DNA from: Chitinophagaceae bacterium
Lineage (GTDB): Bacteria; Bacteroidota; Bacteroidia; Chitinophagales; Chitinophagaceae
Assembly: GCA_016720585.1 (NCBI GenBank)
Contig: JADKKH010000005.1
Location: 62,001-126,000, forward strand
Direction of reading: 5' to 3'
DNA: 64,000 nucleotides
The first letter of the stretch is position 1. Each line of letters begins with the position of its first letter. A model generated the notes under the pieces. The model ran no database searches, was not told the DNA's origin, and worked only from the letters and a program-made list of their open reading frames with translations. Position numbers and translations under genes: made by a program. Below are positions 15,334-24,470 of the stretch, one piece after another.

Positions 15334-17907
15334 ATGGAAGAAAACTTTGAGCCGCTCAAAACGAATGATAGCAACCGGATAATTCCCGTTAACATAGAAG
15401 AACAAATGAAGACAGCCTACATTGATTATTCAATGTCGGTTATTGTTGGACGGGCCTTACCGGATGTCCGGGATGGATTCAAGCCGGTACACCGCCGTGT
15501 TTTATTTGCCATGAATGAATTGGGGCTGAATCATAATAAGCCCTATAAAAAATCTGCAAGGATCGTGGGAGAAGTATTAGGTAAATACCACCCCCACGGT
15601 GATTCTTCTGTTTATTTTGCAATGGCACGCCTGGCACAGGAATGGAATATGCGATACACCCTGGTGGACGGGCAGGGAAACTTTGGAAACCAGGATGGAG
15701 ATGATCCGGCTGCAATGCGATATACGGAAGTCAGGCTGGACAAGCTTGGCGAACATATGCTGGATGATATTGAAAAAGACACCGTTGATTTCCAGTTGAA
15801 TTTTGACGATTCTGAAAAAGAACCTTCCATTTTACCCACCCGGATTCCACAATTACTGATCAATGGTTCCAGTGGTATAGCCGTAGGTATGGCAACGAAT
15901 ATGATGCCGCATAACCTTACGGAAGTGATTGACGGCTGTGTTGCTTTTATCGATAATAAGCAGATAACGATCGATGAACTGATGCAGTATGTAAAAGCTC
16001 CCGACTTCCCGACAGGTGGTATCATCTACGGAATGGAAGGCGTGAAGGCCGGTATGCATTTTGGCCGCGGGAGGGTGGTAGTTAGGGGCCGGTTAACGGT
16101 AGAAGCAAAACCCAGTGGCCGTGAACAGATCATCATTACCGAAGTACCTTACCAGGTTAACCGGGACGCATTGACAAACCGCATCGGTGAATTGGTTAAT
16201 GAAAAAGTGCTGGAAGGAATTTCGCATGTAAATAACGAATCAAATAATAAAGAAGGAACGAGAGTGGTGATCGATCTCAAAAGAGATGCTATTGCCAATG
16301 TTATCATCAACCAGTTATTTAAATTAACGGATCTGCAGACCTCTTACGGTATCAACAATGTGGCTATTGTAAAAGGAAGACCCAGAACACTCAACCTGAA
16401 AGAACTCATCAGTGAGTTTGTGGAGTTCCGCCATGAAGTGGTGGTCCGCAGAACACAATTTGAATTAAAAGAAGCACAGAAAAGAGCCCATATTCTAGAA
16501 GGCTATCTGATCGCTTTAGATCATCTCGATGAAGTGATTCGTTTAATCAGGGCATCTGCCACGCCGGATATTGCCCGGGAGAACCTGATACAAGCCGGAT
16601 GGGGTCTTGATGAAATTCAGGCCAAAGCCATACTGGAACTCCGTTTACAGCGGCTTACCGGAATGGAAAGGGATAAAATAAAAGAAGAATTTGATGAACT
16701 CGTAAAATTAATTGCACATCTGAATGAAATATTGGCGAACGAAGGGATGCGTTTTGAAATCATTAAAAAAGAATTGCTGGAAATAAAAGAAAAATTCGGC
16801 GATGAAAGAAGAACGGAGATTACGTATCTCGATGATGAAGTAAAGATCAAGGATCTTATCAAGGAAGAAGATGTTGTTATTACGATATCGCATCTGGGAT
16901 ACATCAAACGTACGCCGGCGGATGAATACCGGTCACAGGGTCGTGGCGGCAGGGGAGCAATGGGTGGAAAAACAAGAGATGAAGATTATATTGAACATCT
17001 TTTTGTAGCATCCACCCATCATACGATGTTGTTCTTTACAGAAAAAGGCCGGGTGTACTGGCTGAACGTATATGAAATACCAGAAGGAGAGAAGACCGGA
17101 AAAGGACGTGCCATTCAAAACCTGATGCAATTGCCTCCGGATGATAAAGTAAGAGCCATTCTTGATGTGAAGGATCTGAAGGATGAAGCTTTTGTACAAT
17201 CACACAATATCGTGCTGTGTACTAAAAAAGGCGTTATTAAGAAAACAGCATTAGAAGATTTTAGTCGTCCGAGGCAGACTGGTGTGAATGCGATCAACAT
17301 CATAGAAGGTGATGAATTACTGGAAGCCAAAATGACCGATGGCCGGTGTGAAATTATGATGGCCGTTAAAAGTGGCCGGGCTATCCGCTTCTCTGAAGAA
17401 AAAGTAAGAGCCACCGGCCGTGGCGCCATTGGTGTCGCTGGTATAGAAGTTGATGACGAGAAAGATGAAGTAGTGGGTATGATTTGCGTTAATCCTGAAT
17501 CCGATGCAGACAGAACAGTATTGGTGGTAAGTGAAAAAGGATTTGGCAAAAGAACGGCTGTAGAGGAATACCGCTATACAAACAGGGGAGGAAAAGGGGT
17601 AAAAACAATCAACGTTACCGATAAAACCGGTTCTTTAGTGGGTATATTAGATGTATCGCAGAATCAGGACATCATGATCACCTGTAAAAGCGGTGTTACT
17701 ATCCGGATGCCGGTAAGCGGTATCAGCGAACAGGGCAGGGCTACCCAGGGGGTGAAACTGATAAGACTGGATGAAGGTGATGAGATTGCCGCCATCACAC
17801 AACTGGATGACCAGGAGCAAAATGGGAATGGTGAGCAAAATCTCAATGGTTCGGGTACGGATAACGCAACCGGTGAGGGGGAAAATTCATCTACTATTGA
17901 ATCCTGA
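15334..17907 (+). CDS. gyrA: DNA gyrase subunit A
   Basis: Cuts and rejoins DNA to introduce negative supercoils with GyrB. The protein has 857 residues. The catalytic tyrosine is Tyr130 in AAMRYTEVRL. The quinolone-resistance region reads KYHPHGDSSVYFAMARLAQ, with Ser91 at the E. coli Ser83 position but Phe95 where E. coli has Asp87. The GyrA box QGRGGRG about residue 535 identifies GyrA rather than ParC. Six beta-propeller repeats follow, and the tail is rich in Gly, Asn and Glu. A weak Shine-Dalgarno-like AGAAGGAAAA lies about 10 nt before the ATG. Confidence 0.97.
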   Translation: MEENFEPLKTNDSNRIIPVNIEEQMKTAYIDYSMSVIVGRALPDVRDGFKPVHRRVLFAMNELGLNHNKPYKKSARIVGEVLGKYHPHGDSSVYFAMARLAQEWNMRYTLVDGQGNFGNQDGDDPAAMRYTEVRLDKLGEHMLDDIEKDTVDFQLNFDDSEKEPSILPTRIPQLLINGSSGIAVGMATNMMPHNLTEVIDGCVAFIDNKQITIDELMQYVKAPDFPTGGIIYGMEGVKAGMHFGRGRVVVRGRLTVEAKPSGREQIIITEVPYQVNRDALTNRIGELVNEKVLEGISHVNNESNNKEGTRVVIDLKRDAIANVIINQLFKLTDLQTSYGINNVAIVKGRPRTLNLKELISEFVEFRHEVVVRRTQFELKEAQKRAHILEGYLIALDHLDEVIRLIRASATPDIARENLIQAGWGLDEIQAKAILELRLQRLTGMERDKIKEEFDELVKLIAHLNEILANEGMRFEIIKKELLEIKEKFGDERRTEITYLDDEVKIKDLIKEEDVVITISHLGYIKRTPADEYRSQGRGGRGAMGGKTRDEDYIEHLFVASTHHTMLFFTEKGRVYWLNVYEIPEGEKTGKGRAIQNLMQLPPDDKVRAILDVKDLKDEAFVQSHNIVLCTKKGVIKKTALEDFSRPRQTGVNAINIIEGDELLEAKMTDGRCEIMMAVKSGRAIRFSEEKVRATGRGAIGVAGIEVDDEKDEVVGMICVNPESDADRTVLVVSEKGFGKRTAVEEYRYTNRGGKGVKTINVTDKTGSLVGILDVSQNQDIMITCKSGVTIRMPVSGISEQGRATQGVKLIRLDEGDEIAAITQLDDQEQNGNGEQNLNGSGTDNATGEGENSSTIES

Positions 17908-17943
17908 TAATACCGACAATAACATAAGCACTAATTTGATCAT

Positions 17944-17951
17944 TAATTTTG
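17944..17951 (+). promoter_or_regulatory. -7 box TAATTTTG for the TPR gene
   Basis: TAnnTTTG match 7 nt before the ATG at 17959, giving a very short leader. It allows expression apart from gyrA, whose stop is 51 bp upstream. Confidence 0.45.
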
Positions 17952-17958
17952 TTTCAAC

Positions 17959-19311
17959 ATGAAAAAATTCCTTTTACTAACCACCCTCATCAGCTTTGTC
18001 GTATTGGACGCAGCTGCACAAAGCCTTGAATCAATTAAAACGGAGCTGGCCATTAACCAGTTTAAAAAAGCCAAGGAGGATATTGACAAGGCGATGTCGA
18101 ATACCAAGTTTGCTTCAAAAGCTGAAGCCTATATATTGAAAACAACCATTTATGCAGGCCTGGCGATGGACGACGCAACAAAAAATACGCCTGCCGGTGA
18201 CCAGCTTACCAGTGAAGCAGAGGCTGCTTTTAAAAAGTACCGGGAAATGGAACCCGCAATGACACTCATTAATGATCCGATCTATCAGAATGGTCCTATA
18301 AATCTGTATGCCAGCTATTATTCCTCGGGTTACCAGAATTACCAAACTAAAAATTGGCCTGTATCTTTTGAAAAGTTGAAAAAAGCCGTTGAAATGTCGG
18401 ATCTGTTGATCAGTAAAAAGGTGCTTACAATGACACTTGATACCAATGTGCTGATACTGGCAGGAATTGCAGCAGAAAATAACAGTAATAAAGATGAAGC
18501 CGTAAAATATTATGGCCGACTGGCAGACAATAAAATAACCGGGGATGGATTTGAAAGTGTATATCGTTACCTGGTGAGTTATTATTTCGGGAAGAAAGAT
18601 TTGGTTTCTTTCGAGAAATATAAAGCGTTGGGAGAAGAACTCTTTCCTAAGAGTGACTATTTCAAATACGATAAAATTGATTTTGCTATAGGGCTGGAAG
18701 AAACTTTCGATGCAAAAGTTAAAGCGGTGGAAGAAGTGCTGGCCACTGATCCCAATAATTATAAAGCCAATGAAATATTGGGGGAACTGATCTATGATAC
18801 GCTGAATTCAAGTCATGAGGGAGCGGTATTACCATCCAATGCTGCTGAACTGGAAAAGAAAATGATCGACGCTTTTTCCAAATCAGCGATCGCAAAGCCG
18901 GGGTCTGAAATTCCTTTTTTGTATATGGGAGACCATAACATAAATAAAGCTGTACGTGTAAATGCAGCCAGAGAAGCTCATGCAACTGATATGAAAACAC
19001 GGACCAAACCCGGCACCATGGCCTCAAAAGAGGATATAGCCAAAAGGGATTTACTTGATAAACAATATGGCGAAGCTTTGGAATCGGCCCGGGATCCGTA
19101 TGAAAAGGCAGCGGCCATTTTTTCAACGAAACCCAAATCAACCGATAAAAACCAGGATATCCGCGATCATCAGCAATACCGGAAAGTGGCCAGTTACCTG
19201 GCAGATGTTTATGCCTACAAAAAAATACAATCAAAATCAAAACCCACTGAAATGGCTAAGTATGCGGCCGAAGAGAAGAAGTGGAATGATCTATATGATT
19301 CAATAAAATAA
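17959..19311 (+). CDS. exported TPR-type hypothetical protein
   Basis: A 450-residue protein with a signal peptide (FLLLTTLISFVVLDAAAQ, cleavage about residue 20) and helical repeats of TPR character: LAINQFKKAKEDIDKAM, AAENNSNKDEAVKYYGRLA, AVEEVLATDPNNYKANEILGELIYD and the final ASYLADVYAYKKIQSK. It is therefore a periplasmic or surface scaffold protein of unknown partner. An isolated terminator follows, so it is a single-gene transcript or the end of a gyrA read-through unit. Confidence 0.75.
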   Translation: MKKFLLLTTLISFVVLDAAAQSLESIKTELAINQFKKAKEDIDKAMSNTKFASKAEAYILKTTIYAGLAMDDATKNTPAGDQLTSEAEAAFKKYREMEPAMTLINDPIYQNGPINLYASYYSSGYQNYQTKNWPVSFEKLKKAVEMSDLLISKKVLTMTLDTNVLILAGIAAENNSNKDEAVKYYGRLADNKITGDGFESVYRYLVSYYFGKKDLVSFEKYKALGEELFPKSDYFKYDKIDFAIGLEETFDAKVKAVEEVLATDPNNYKANEILGELIYDTLNSSHEGAVLPSNAAELEKKMIDAFSKSAIAKPGSEIPFLYMGDHNINKAVRVNAAREAHATDMKTRTKPGTMASKEDIAKRDLLDKQYGEALESARDPYEKAAAIFSTKPKSTDKNQDIRDHQQYRKVASYLADVYAYKKIQSKSKPTEMAKYAAEEKKWNDLYDSIK

Positions 19312-19332
19312 AGAAGATACGTGTATATCAGT

Positions 19333-19356
19333 AAGCCGCTTTATTAGCGGCTTTTT
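19333..19356 (+). terminator. rho-independent terminator
   Basis: AAGCCGCT and AGCGGCTT form an 8-bp stem around TTATT, followed by a T-run. It ends the TPR gene 21 bp after its stop. Confidence 0.85.
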
Positions 19357-19504
19357 TGTGGCTTACCATATAAACAAAAACAAGGTAGTCGTTAATTTTG
19401 CGGTTAATAACGACAAGCGTAGCGGATTTTGTGAGGGGAGTATTAAAAAGAAAAAGGGATAAACACCCGTAAGGGTGAGGTTGGTAACAAGTTTGATTTA
19501 ATAC

Positions 19505-20265
19505 CTATTTATGGTACGGCCATAATTTTAATGTTTCTGCTATTTTTAGAAATCCGAGGATTAGTGCTACATAGAAAGTAATCCAGGTTATCATCTTTGT
19601 ACTACTATTGAAAACTACTCCAGCTCTGGCTTGTCCATTAAATTGGGCTAAACCCTGTATATTGTAAATATCTGGCGGTCCTTGTATGAGGGCTACAAAC
19701 CCTGTAGCTGGGGTATGCCTTTAATAGCAGCTTCAAGCGGCTCCATTGCAGATATAACTACATTACAAATTGAAGTTATTGCATGGTGGGTTGTTTTATG
19801 CCCACCAACAACTCTTGGTTCGATGTCATGTAAAGCTTTTTCTTTTTCATCTTTAGGTACACCCGAATGAATCCCGCCCATACAGTGTGATGCGGCTCTT
19901 ATTACATCTTTTACACTATAAATATGATTTTCTATTCTTAAGAATTGGATAGCCAGAAAATCTTTTAGCCCTACTTTTACGGGGTCGGATAAATGATTGG
20001 GAGAGATGGTTGTCCAAACCATGCTCAAATTTGCCATTTGCAATCCGACCATACTTAAAGATGCGACAGTAAACTCTATTTTAACACCATATTTTCTATC
20101 TAAAATTTTTACTAACGGCTTGCCTGAATCAGTAAGTAAATGCCTACATAACCCAGCAGCTCGAACTAAATTATAGTCATCGTCACTAGCTACCTTGTTT
20201 CTTAAATCATCAATTGTTTTTAAAAATAACTCTTCATGAGAAATAAACATGATTGACGCTTTCAT
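19505..20265 (-). pseudogene. unknown protein with C-terminal membrane helix, frameshifted
   Basis: No family was recognised. The first frame (20265 to 19693) codes 190 residues, mostly helical and ending IKGIPQLQG. From there a second frame, shifted by one base at about 19700, continues open for about 65 residues (FVALIQGPPDIYNIQGLAQ, then a membrane helix ITWITFYVALILGFLKIA) to a stop at 19505. Adding one base at the junction gives an about 255-residue protein with a large soluble part and a C-terminal membrane anchor. The gene sits alone between two terminated housekeeping units, with long gaps on both sides (19357-19504, 20266-20446) in which I see nothing else. The alternative is that the shorter frame is complete and the tail is chance. 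Confidence 0.55.
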
Positions 20266-20446
20266 CTAAGATAGGGAAGTCTGCGACATACTGGACGTGG
20301 TATACGAATAGAAGCCCAGCATTTTCTTTTTGTACTCCCCGATGCGATTTAACATAATATATATTATAGGAATTATTTAATACTAATTTTTGAACTACCG
20401 ATAAGTTCTGAAATATCAAATTAACCTATTTTCGAAAAAAAATACT

Positions 20447-21730
20447 CTACGCCCCATCACTTTTTTCATGTTTATCGAACTCCCTGAATATTAAACGCAG
20501 GTTTTGGTCGTACGTGATATAATTGTATAACCAGTTGCTGAATACAAAAAATCGGTTCTTCACACCCAGTATCAACATTAAATGCAAGCTCATCCAGATC
20601 ATCCAGGCGATAAAACCTCCGAAATGCAGTTTAGGCCGGGGAATATCAACTACCGCCCGGTTTCTGCCAACAGTGGCCATAGAACCCTTATCCTGGTATT
20701 CAAATTCATAGTGCTTATCCGGGTTCGATTTCCGTTCTATCATCCTGAAATTCCCAGCCAGCAGATCCGCCTGCTGCATGGCTACAGGCGCCACTTGTGG
20801 ATGACCATTTGAAAATTTCGGAGTTTCCATATAAGCCAGGTCGCCGATCGCATATATATTATCGTAACCGGACACCCGGCAATACCTGTCTGTTTTGATA
20901 CGATTTCCCCTGGCTATTAAAGCCTTATCAATTCCATTTGGAATATTACCTTTAATGCCAGCTGCCCATATTACCGTACTTGATTCAATGCAATCATCCG
21001 TATTTAGCATGACCCTATCACCGTCATAATTTTTTAATAACGCGTTGGTCAGCACTTTCACGCCCATTTGTTCCAGGTATTTCTGTGATTGTTTGGAAGA
21101 TTTCTCACCCATAGATGCCAGAGTTTTTCCACCTCCTTCCAAAAGGTAGATGTTCATCCTGGAAAAATCCAGTTCGGGATAATCTTTGGGTAAAACATAC
21201 TTTTTCATTTCTGCCAGGGCACCAGATATCTCCACTCCCGTTGGACCACCTCCAACTACCACGATATTCATCAGTCGTTGTAATGCTAAAGGGTCGGTAA
21301 CGGTTAATGCTTTCTCAAAATTCTGGAGAAGCCGGTAACGGAGTTGTAAAGCCTCCACCGTTGATTTCATCGGAAATGCCGTACGCTCAACCTGGCTGTT
21401 ACCAAAGAAGTTGGTGTCCGCACCTGTAGCCAACACTAAGGCATCATAGGTGATTTCCTCCGCATCGGTAATGATCTTGTTTTCCTCCGGCATCACCTGC
21501 TTTAACTCAGCCAGGCGAATTCTTACATTCTTGCTTTTCTGAAACACTTTGCGCAGCGGAAATGAAATATTACTGGCATCCAGTCCTGCAGTAGCTACCT
21601 GGTAAAACAAAGGCTGAAACTGGTGATAATTGAAACGGTCAACGAGGATGATCTCAAACCCGGGTTTGTTACTCAGTTTCCGGGCCAACCGGAGCCCTCC
21701 AAAGCCGGCACCCACTATAACAATCTTCAT
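20447..21730 (-). CDS. ndh: type II NADH dehydrogenase (NAD(P)/FAD oxidoreductase)
   Basis: Single-subunit, non-proton-pumping NADH:quinone oxidoreductase on the inner face of the membrane. The 427-residue protein has the FAD site IVIVGAGFGGLRLARKL at the N-terminus, FQPLFYQVATAGLD, the NAD site VVVGGGPTGVEISGAL, VIWAAGIKGN and the second FAD motif YAIGDLAYM. The C-terminal about 60 residues (FGGFIAWMIWMSLHLMLILG) form the membrane-binding helices of NDH-2. A perfect 22-bp palindrome overlaps its promoter. Confidence 0.92.
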   Translation of the reverse strand: MKIVIVGAGFGGLRLARKLSNKPGFEIILVDRFNYHQFQPLFYQVATAGLDASNISFPLRKVFQKSKNVRIRLAELKQVMPEENKIITDAEEITYDALVLATGADTNFFGNSQVERTAFPMKSTVEALQLRYRLLQNFEKALTVTDPLALQRLMNIVVVGGGPTGVEISGALAEMKKYVLPKDYPELDFSRMNIYLLEGGGKTLASMGEKSSKQSQKYLEQMGVKVLTNALLKNYDGDRVMLNTDDCIESSTVIWAAGIKGNIPNGIDKALIARGNRIKTDRYCRVSGYDNIYAIGDLAYMETPKFSNGHPQVAPVAMQQADLLAGNFRMIERKSNPDKHYEFEYQDKGSMATVGRNRAVVDIPRPKLHFGGFIAWMIWMSLHLMLILGVKNRFFVFSNWLYNYITYDQNLRLIFREFDKHEKSDGA

Positions 21731-21749
21731 TGTAGTGTGATTTACGATA

Positions 21750-21783
21750 CAAATTTACACAATTTTCAATAATTATTGAAAAT
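21750..21783 (-). promoter_or_regulatory. ndh promoter with 22-bp palindrome
   Basis: On the minus strand TAAATTTG (21757-21750) lies 19 nt before the ndh ATG. Immediately upstream, 21762-21783 is a perfect palindrome with the core TTCAA-TAATTA-TTGAA and A/T flanks. It covers the -33 position, so it is a good operator candidate. Confidence 0.6.
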
Positions 21784-21828
21784 ATAAAAAATAAAATTTC
21801 CGGCAGTAAAAGTAACCAGGCAAAATTT

Positions 21829-23067
21829 TTAATACAACATCCGGACCTTAATGGTAGCCTTGACCTCTTTTAATAAATGTAAAGCCTGTGAAGATAATTT
21901 TTTATCGACGTCGAGCACTACATAACCTATCTCCTCATTCGTCTTTAAATACTGGGCCAGTATATTGATATTGTACCGGGAAAGACGGGTGTTTATCTCC
22001 GACAATACGCCCGGTACATTGTTATGGATATGCAGTATACGGTGACTTCCCTCCTGTGGCGGCAGGGCCAAAGCAGGTACCGTATGTGAACCAAAAGTTA
22101 TTCCCTTCTCCAGGTAATTAAACAACTTCACACTTACATCTTCACCAATATTCTGCTGGGCTTCTTCTGTACTTCCTCCGATATGCGGCGTAAGAATAAC
22201 ATTCGGGCAATCCTGCAACGGGGTTTGAAACCGGTCACCGTTCTTTTCAGGCTCCCAGGGAAATACATCAACGGCAGCGCCTCCGATAAAACCTTCCAGT
22301 ATGGCTTTTCGTAAAGCCACCAGGTCAACTACTTCTCCCCTTGCATAGTTTATAAGAATGGCTCCTTTCTTAAAATGATGAAGATTGGTTTTATTGATCA
22401 GGTTCTTTGTCTGCACTGTTTCCGGTACATGCAGGGTTACAACATCAGCTAAACCCAACAATTTTTTCAGCGACTTCGCATCTTCCGCATTTCCGAGCGG
22501 TAATTTCGTTTCCACATCGTAAAACAAAACTTTCATGCCTAACCCTTCTGCCAGCACACTTACCTGGCTGCCGATATTACCATACCCGATTATGCCTAAT
22601 GTTTTTCCACGTAATTCATAACTTCCTTTGGCTTCTTTCATCCAGATCCCTTCATGCGCTGCTTTATTTTTATCCGGGATTCTCCTGATAAGCATGATAG
22701 ATGCCCCGATCACCAGTTCCGCTACCGACCGTGTATTCGAATAGGGAGCATTAAAGACCACTACTCCATTCTGTGTGGCTGCCCGTAAATCAACCTGGTT
22801 CACACCAATACAAAAACAACCAATGGCCTGCAATTTTTTTGCTGCATTAAGAATATTTTTAGTGACCTGTGTTTTGGATCGGATACCCAGGATATGTACA
22901 TTTTTGATTTCTTCTATCAATTGTTCTTCCGTCAATGCTTTCGATATCTTATCTACCTGTACATAACCCTGGTGCCGGAAGTTTTTCACTGCCACATCGC
23001 TGATATTCTCCAGGAAAAGTATCCGGATCTTTTCTTTGGGATAACTGGTTTTGCCTTCTTTTATCAT
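21829..23067 (-). CDS. serA: D-3-phosphoglycerate dehydrogenase
   Basis: First step of serine synthesis: 3-phosphoglycerate to 3-phosphohydroxypyruvate with NAD. It has 412 residues, the E. coli-type short form with a C-terminal ACT domain (HNNVPGVLSEINTRLSRYNI) that usually binds serine as feedback inhibitor. The NAD-binding GIIGYGNIGSQVSVLAEGLG and the catalytic RGEVVD ... DVFPWEPE ... LTPHIGGSTEEAQ are intact. The mRNA is predicted leaderless: the -7 box is 4 nt before the ATG. Confidence 0.95.
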   Translation of the reverse strand: MIKEGKTSYPKEKIRILFLENISDVAVKNFRHQGYVQVDKISKALTEEQLIEEIKNVHILGIRSKTQVTKNILNAAKKLQAIGCFCIGVNQVDLRAATQNGVVVFNAPYSNTRSVAELVIGASIMLIRRIPDKNKAAHEGIWMKEAKGSYELRGKTLGIIGYGNIGSQVSVLAEGLGMKVLFYDVETKLPLGNAEDAKSLKKLLGLADVVTLHVPETVQTKNLINKTNLHHFKKGAILINYARGEVVDLVALRKAILEGFIGGAAVDVFPWEPEKNGDRFQTPLQDCPNVILTPHIGGSTEEAQQNIGEDVSVKLFNYLEKGITFGSHTVPALALPPQEGSHRILHIHNNVPGVLSEINTRLSRYNINILAQYLKTNEEIGYVVLDVDKKLSSQALHLLKEVKATIKVRMLY

Positions 23068-23071
23068 AGTG

Positions 23072-23157
23072 CAAAGATAAGTTTGCCGCTATTAACATCC
23101 GGTAGATGATTGGGGAAAACTAATCCGCATTTTCCGGACACACCCCTTCTATTTTTG
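23072..23157. promoter_or_regulatory. divergent promoters of serA and the serine hydrolase
   Basis: Minus strand: TATCTTTG (23079-23072), then CACT and the serA ATG. Plus strand: TATTTTTG (23150-23157), 22 nt before the TTG start of the lipoprotein gene. Both are exact TAnnTTTG matches within a 112-bp gap. Confidence 0.6.
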
Positions 23158-23179
23158 CACCTAACCGAAATAGCTCATA

Positions 23180-24421
23180 TTGAAAATACTAGTTGGTTTT
23201 TTCTTGCTGGTGCTCCTTTTTCCGGGATGCAACAATGCTTCCCGGAATAAATACCGGGCTGAAGATTCGTTAGCCTACTACCCCCCTGCTCCACAAAAGA
23301 TGGAACTGGCAGAATTCCGGAATTATTACCGGCTATTGAGTAGTTTTTTTGATACCACCCTGCTGAATAAAGGCTTTAACGGAGGGATCCTCATCGCTAA
23401 AAACGGGGAAGTGATCTATGAAAAATATGCAGGTAAGATTGATCTCCGGAAAAAGGACAGCCTAAGCAATACTACGCCCCTTCATATTGCTTCAACTTCC
23501 AAAACTTTTACGGCTATTGCGATCCTGCGTTTGGTACAGGAAAAAAAAATATCTCTGGACGATACTTTGCAAAAATTTTTTCCGGGCTTACCCTATGCCG
23601 GTATTACTGTACAAATGCTGTTATCGCACCGCAGCGGACTGCCCAATTATCTGTACTTTATGAGTAATAATAAATGGGGCCTGTTATCCAATGGAAAATG
23701 GAACCGGCAATTCGCCACAAACCAGGATGTATTAAAGATGTTATTTGAAAAAAAACCTGACCGGGTTTCATCACCCGGGAGCCGGTTTACTTATTGTAAC
23801 ACAAACTACACACTGCTGGCGCTGATTATTGAAAAAATAAGCGGCAACCCTTTCCCGGAATACATGAGGACTAAATTTTTTGAACCATTACAAATGAAAA
23901 ACACCTATGTGTTCACGTTAAAGGATACACTGACGGCCACACCGTCTTTTACCAATAACGGTATTTATTGGGGATATGATTTCCTGGATGCCACTTATGG
24001 TGATAAGAATATTTATACCACCCCCCGGGATTTATTAATATGGGACCAGGCATTGTATACTGACCAGGTTATCCGCAGGTCGTTGCTTGATTCAGCTTTT
24101 GCGCCCTATAGTTTTGAGAAAGCTTCTGTTCACAACTATGGTTTTGGATGGCGCCTCCAATTGTTGCCCAACGGGAAAAAGATCGTGTACCATTTTGGGA
24201 AATGGCATGGTTCCAATGCCGCTTTTACCAGGTTGCTGGATGAAAAGACAACCATCATCATACTGGGTAACCGGTTTAACCGGGCTATTTACGATGCGGC
24301 ACATCTATGTTATGATATTTTTGGTGACTACCAGCAGCAAAAAGTCACTGATCCGGATGAAACGGACAGCATCAAGTATTTACTGCTTAAACCTGCATCT
24401 CGAAAGCAGAGAAAAAAGTGA
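23180..24421 (+). CDS. serine hydrolase lipoprotein (class C beta-lactamase / PBP-like)
   Basis: A 413-residue protein of the beta-lactamase-related serine hydrolase family. The N-terminus has a lipoprotein signal with lipobox LFPGC and Cys17, which supports the unusual TTG start at 23180. The catalytic motifs are STSK (in HIASTSKTFTAIA), YCN (in FTYCNTNYTLLAL) and HFGKWHGSN. The substrate is not predictable: members include esterases, D-aminopeptidases and peptidoglycan enzymes. It is followed 49 bp later by the nnr gene on the same strand. Confidence 0.88.
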   Translation: MKILVGFFLLVLLFPGCNNASRNKYRAEDSLAYYPPAPQKMELAEFRNYYRLLSSFFDTTLLNKGFNGGILIAKNGEVIYEKYAGKIDLRKKDSLSNTTPLHIASTSKTFTAIAILRLVQEKKISLDDTLQKFFPGLPYAGITVQMLLSHRSGLPNYLYFMSNNKWGLLSNGKWNRQFATNQDVLKMLFEKKPDRVSSPGSRFTYCNTNYTLLALIIEKISGNPFPEYMRTKFFEPLQMKNTYVFTLKDTLTATPSFTNNGIYWGYDFLDATYGDKNIYTTPRDLLIWDQALYTDQVIRRSLLDSAFAPYSFEKASVHNYGFGWRLQLLPNGKKIVYHFGKWHGSNAAFTRLLDEKTTIIILGNRFNRAIYDAAHLCYDIFGDYQQQKVTDPDETDSIKYLLLKPASRKQRKK

Positions 24422-24470
24422 AAAACTAAGTCATTCGTTTTCTGAGAATTGTTCCTGAACTTTGGGGGAG

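Noticed and set aside
19357..19504. Hidden gene between the TPR terminator and the orphan gene
   Set aside because: No open frame of useful length on either strand beyond the orphan gene's tail.
20234..20419. Short minus-strand frame upstream of the orphan gene
   Set aside because: Overlaps the orphan gene start in another frame and shows no protein-like pattern.
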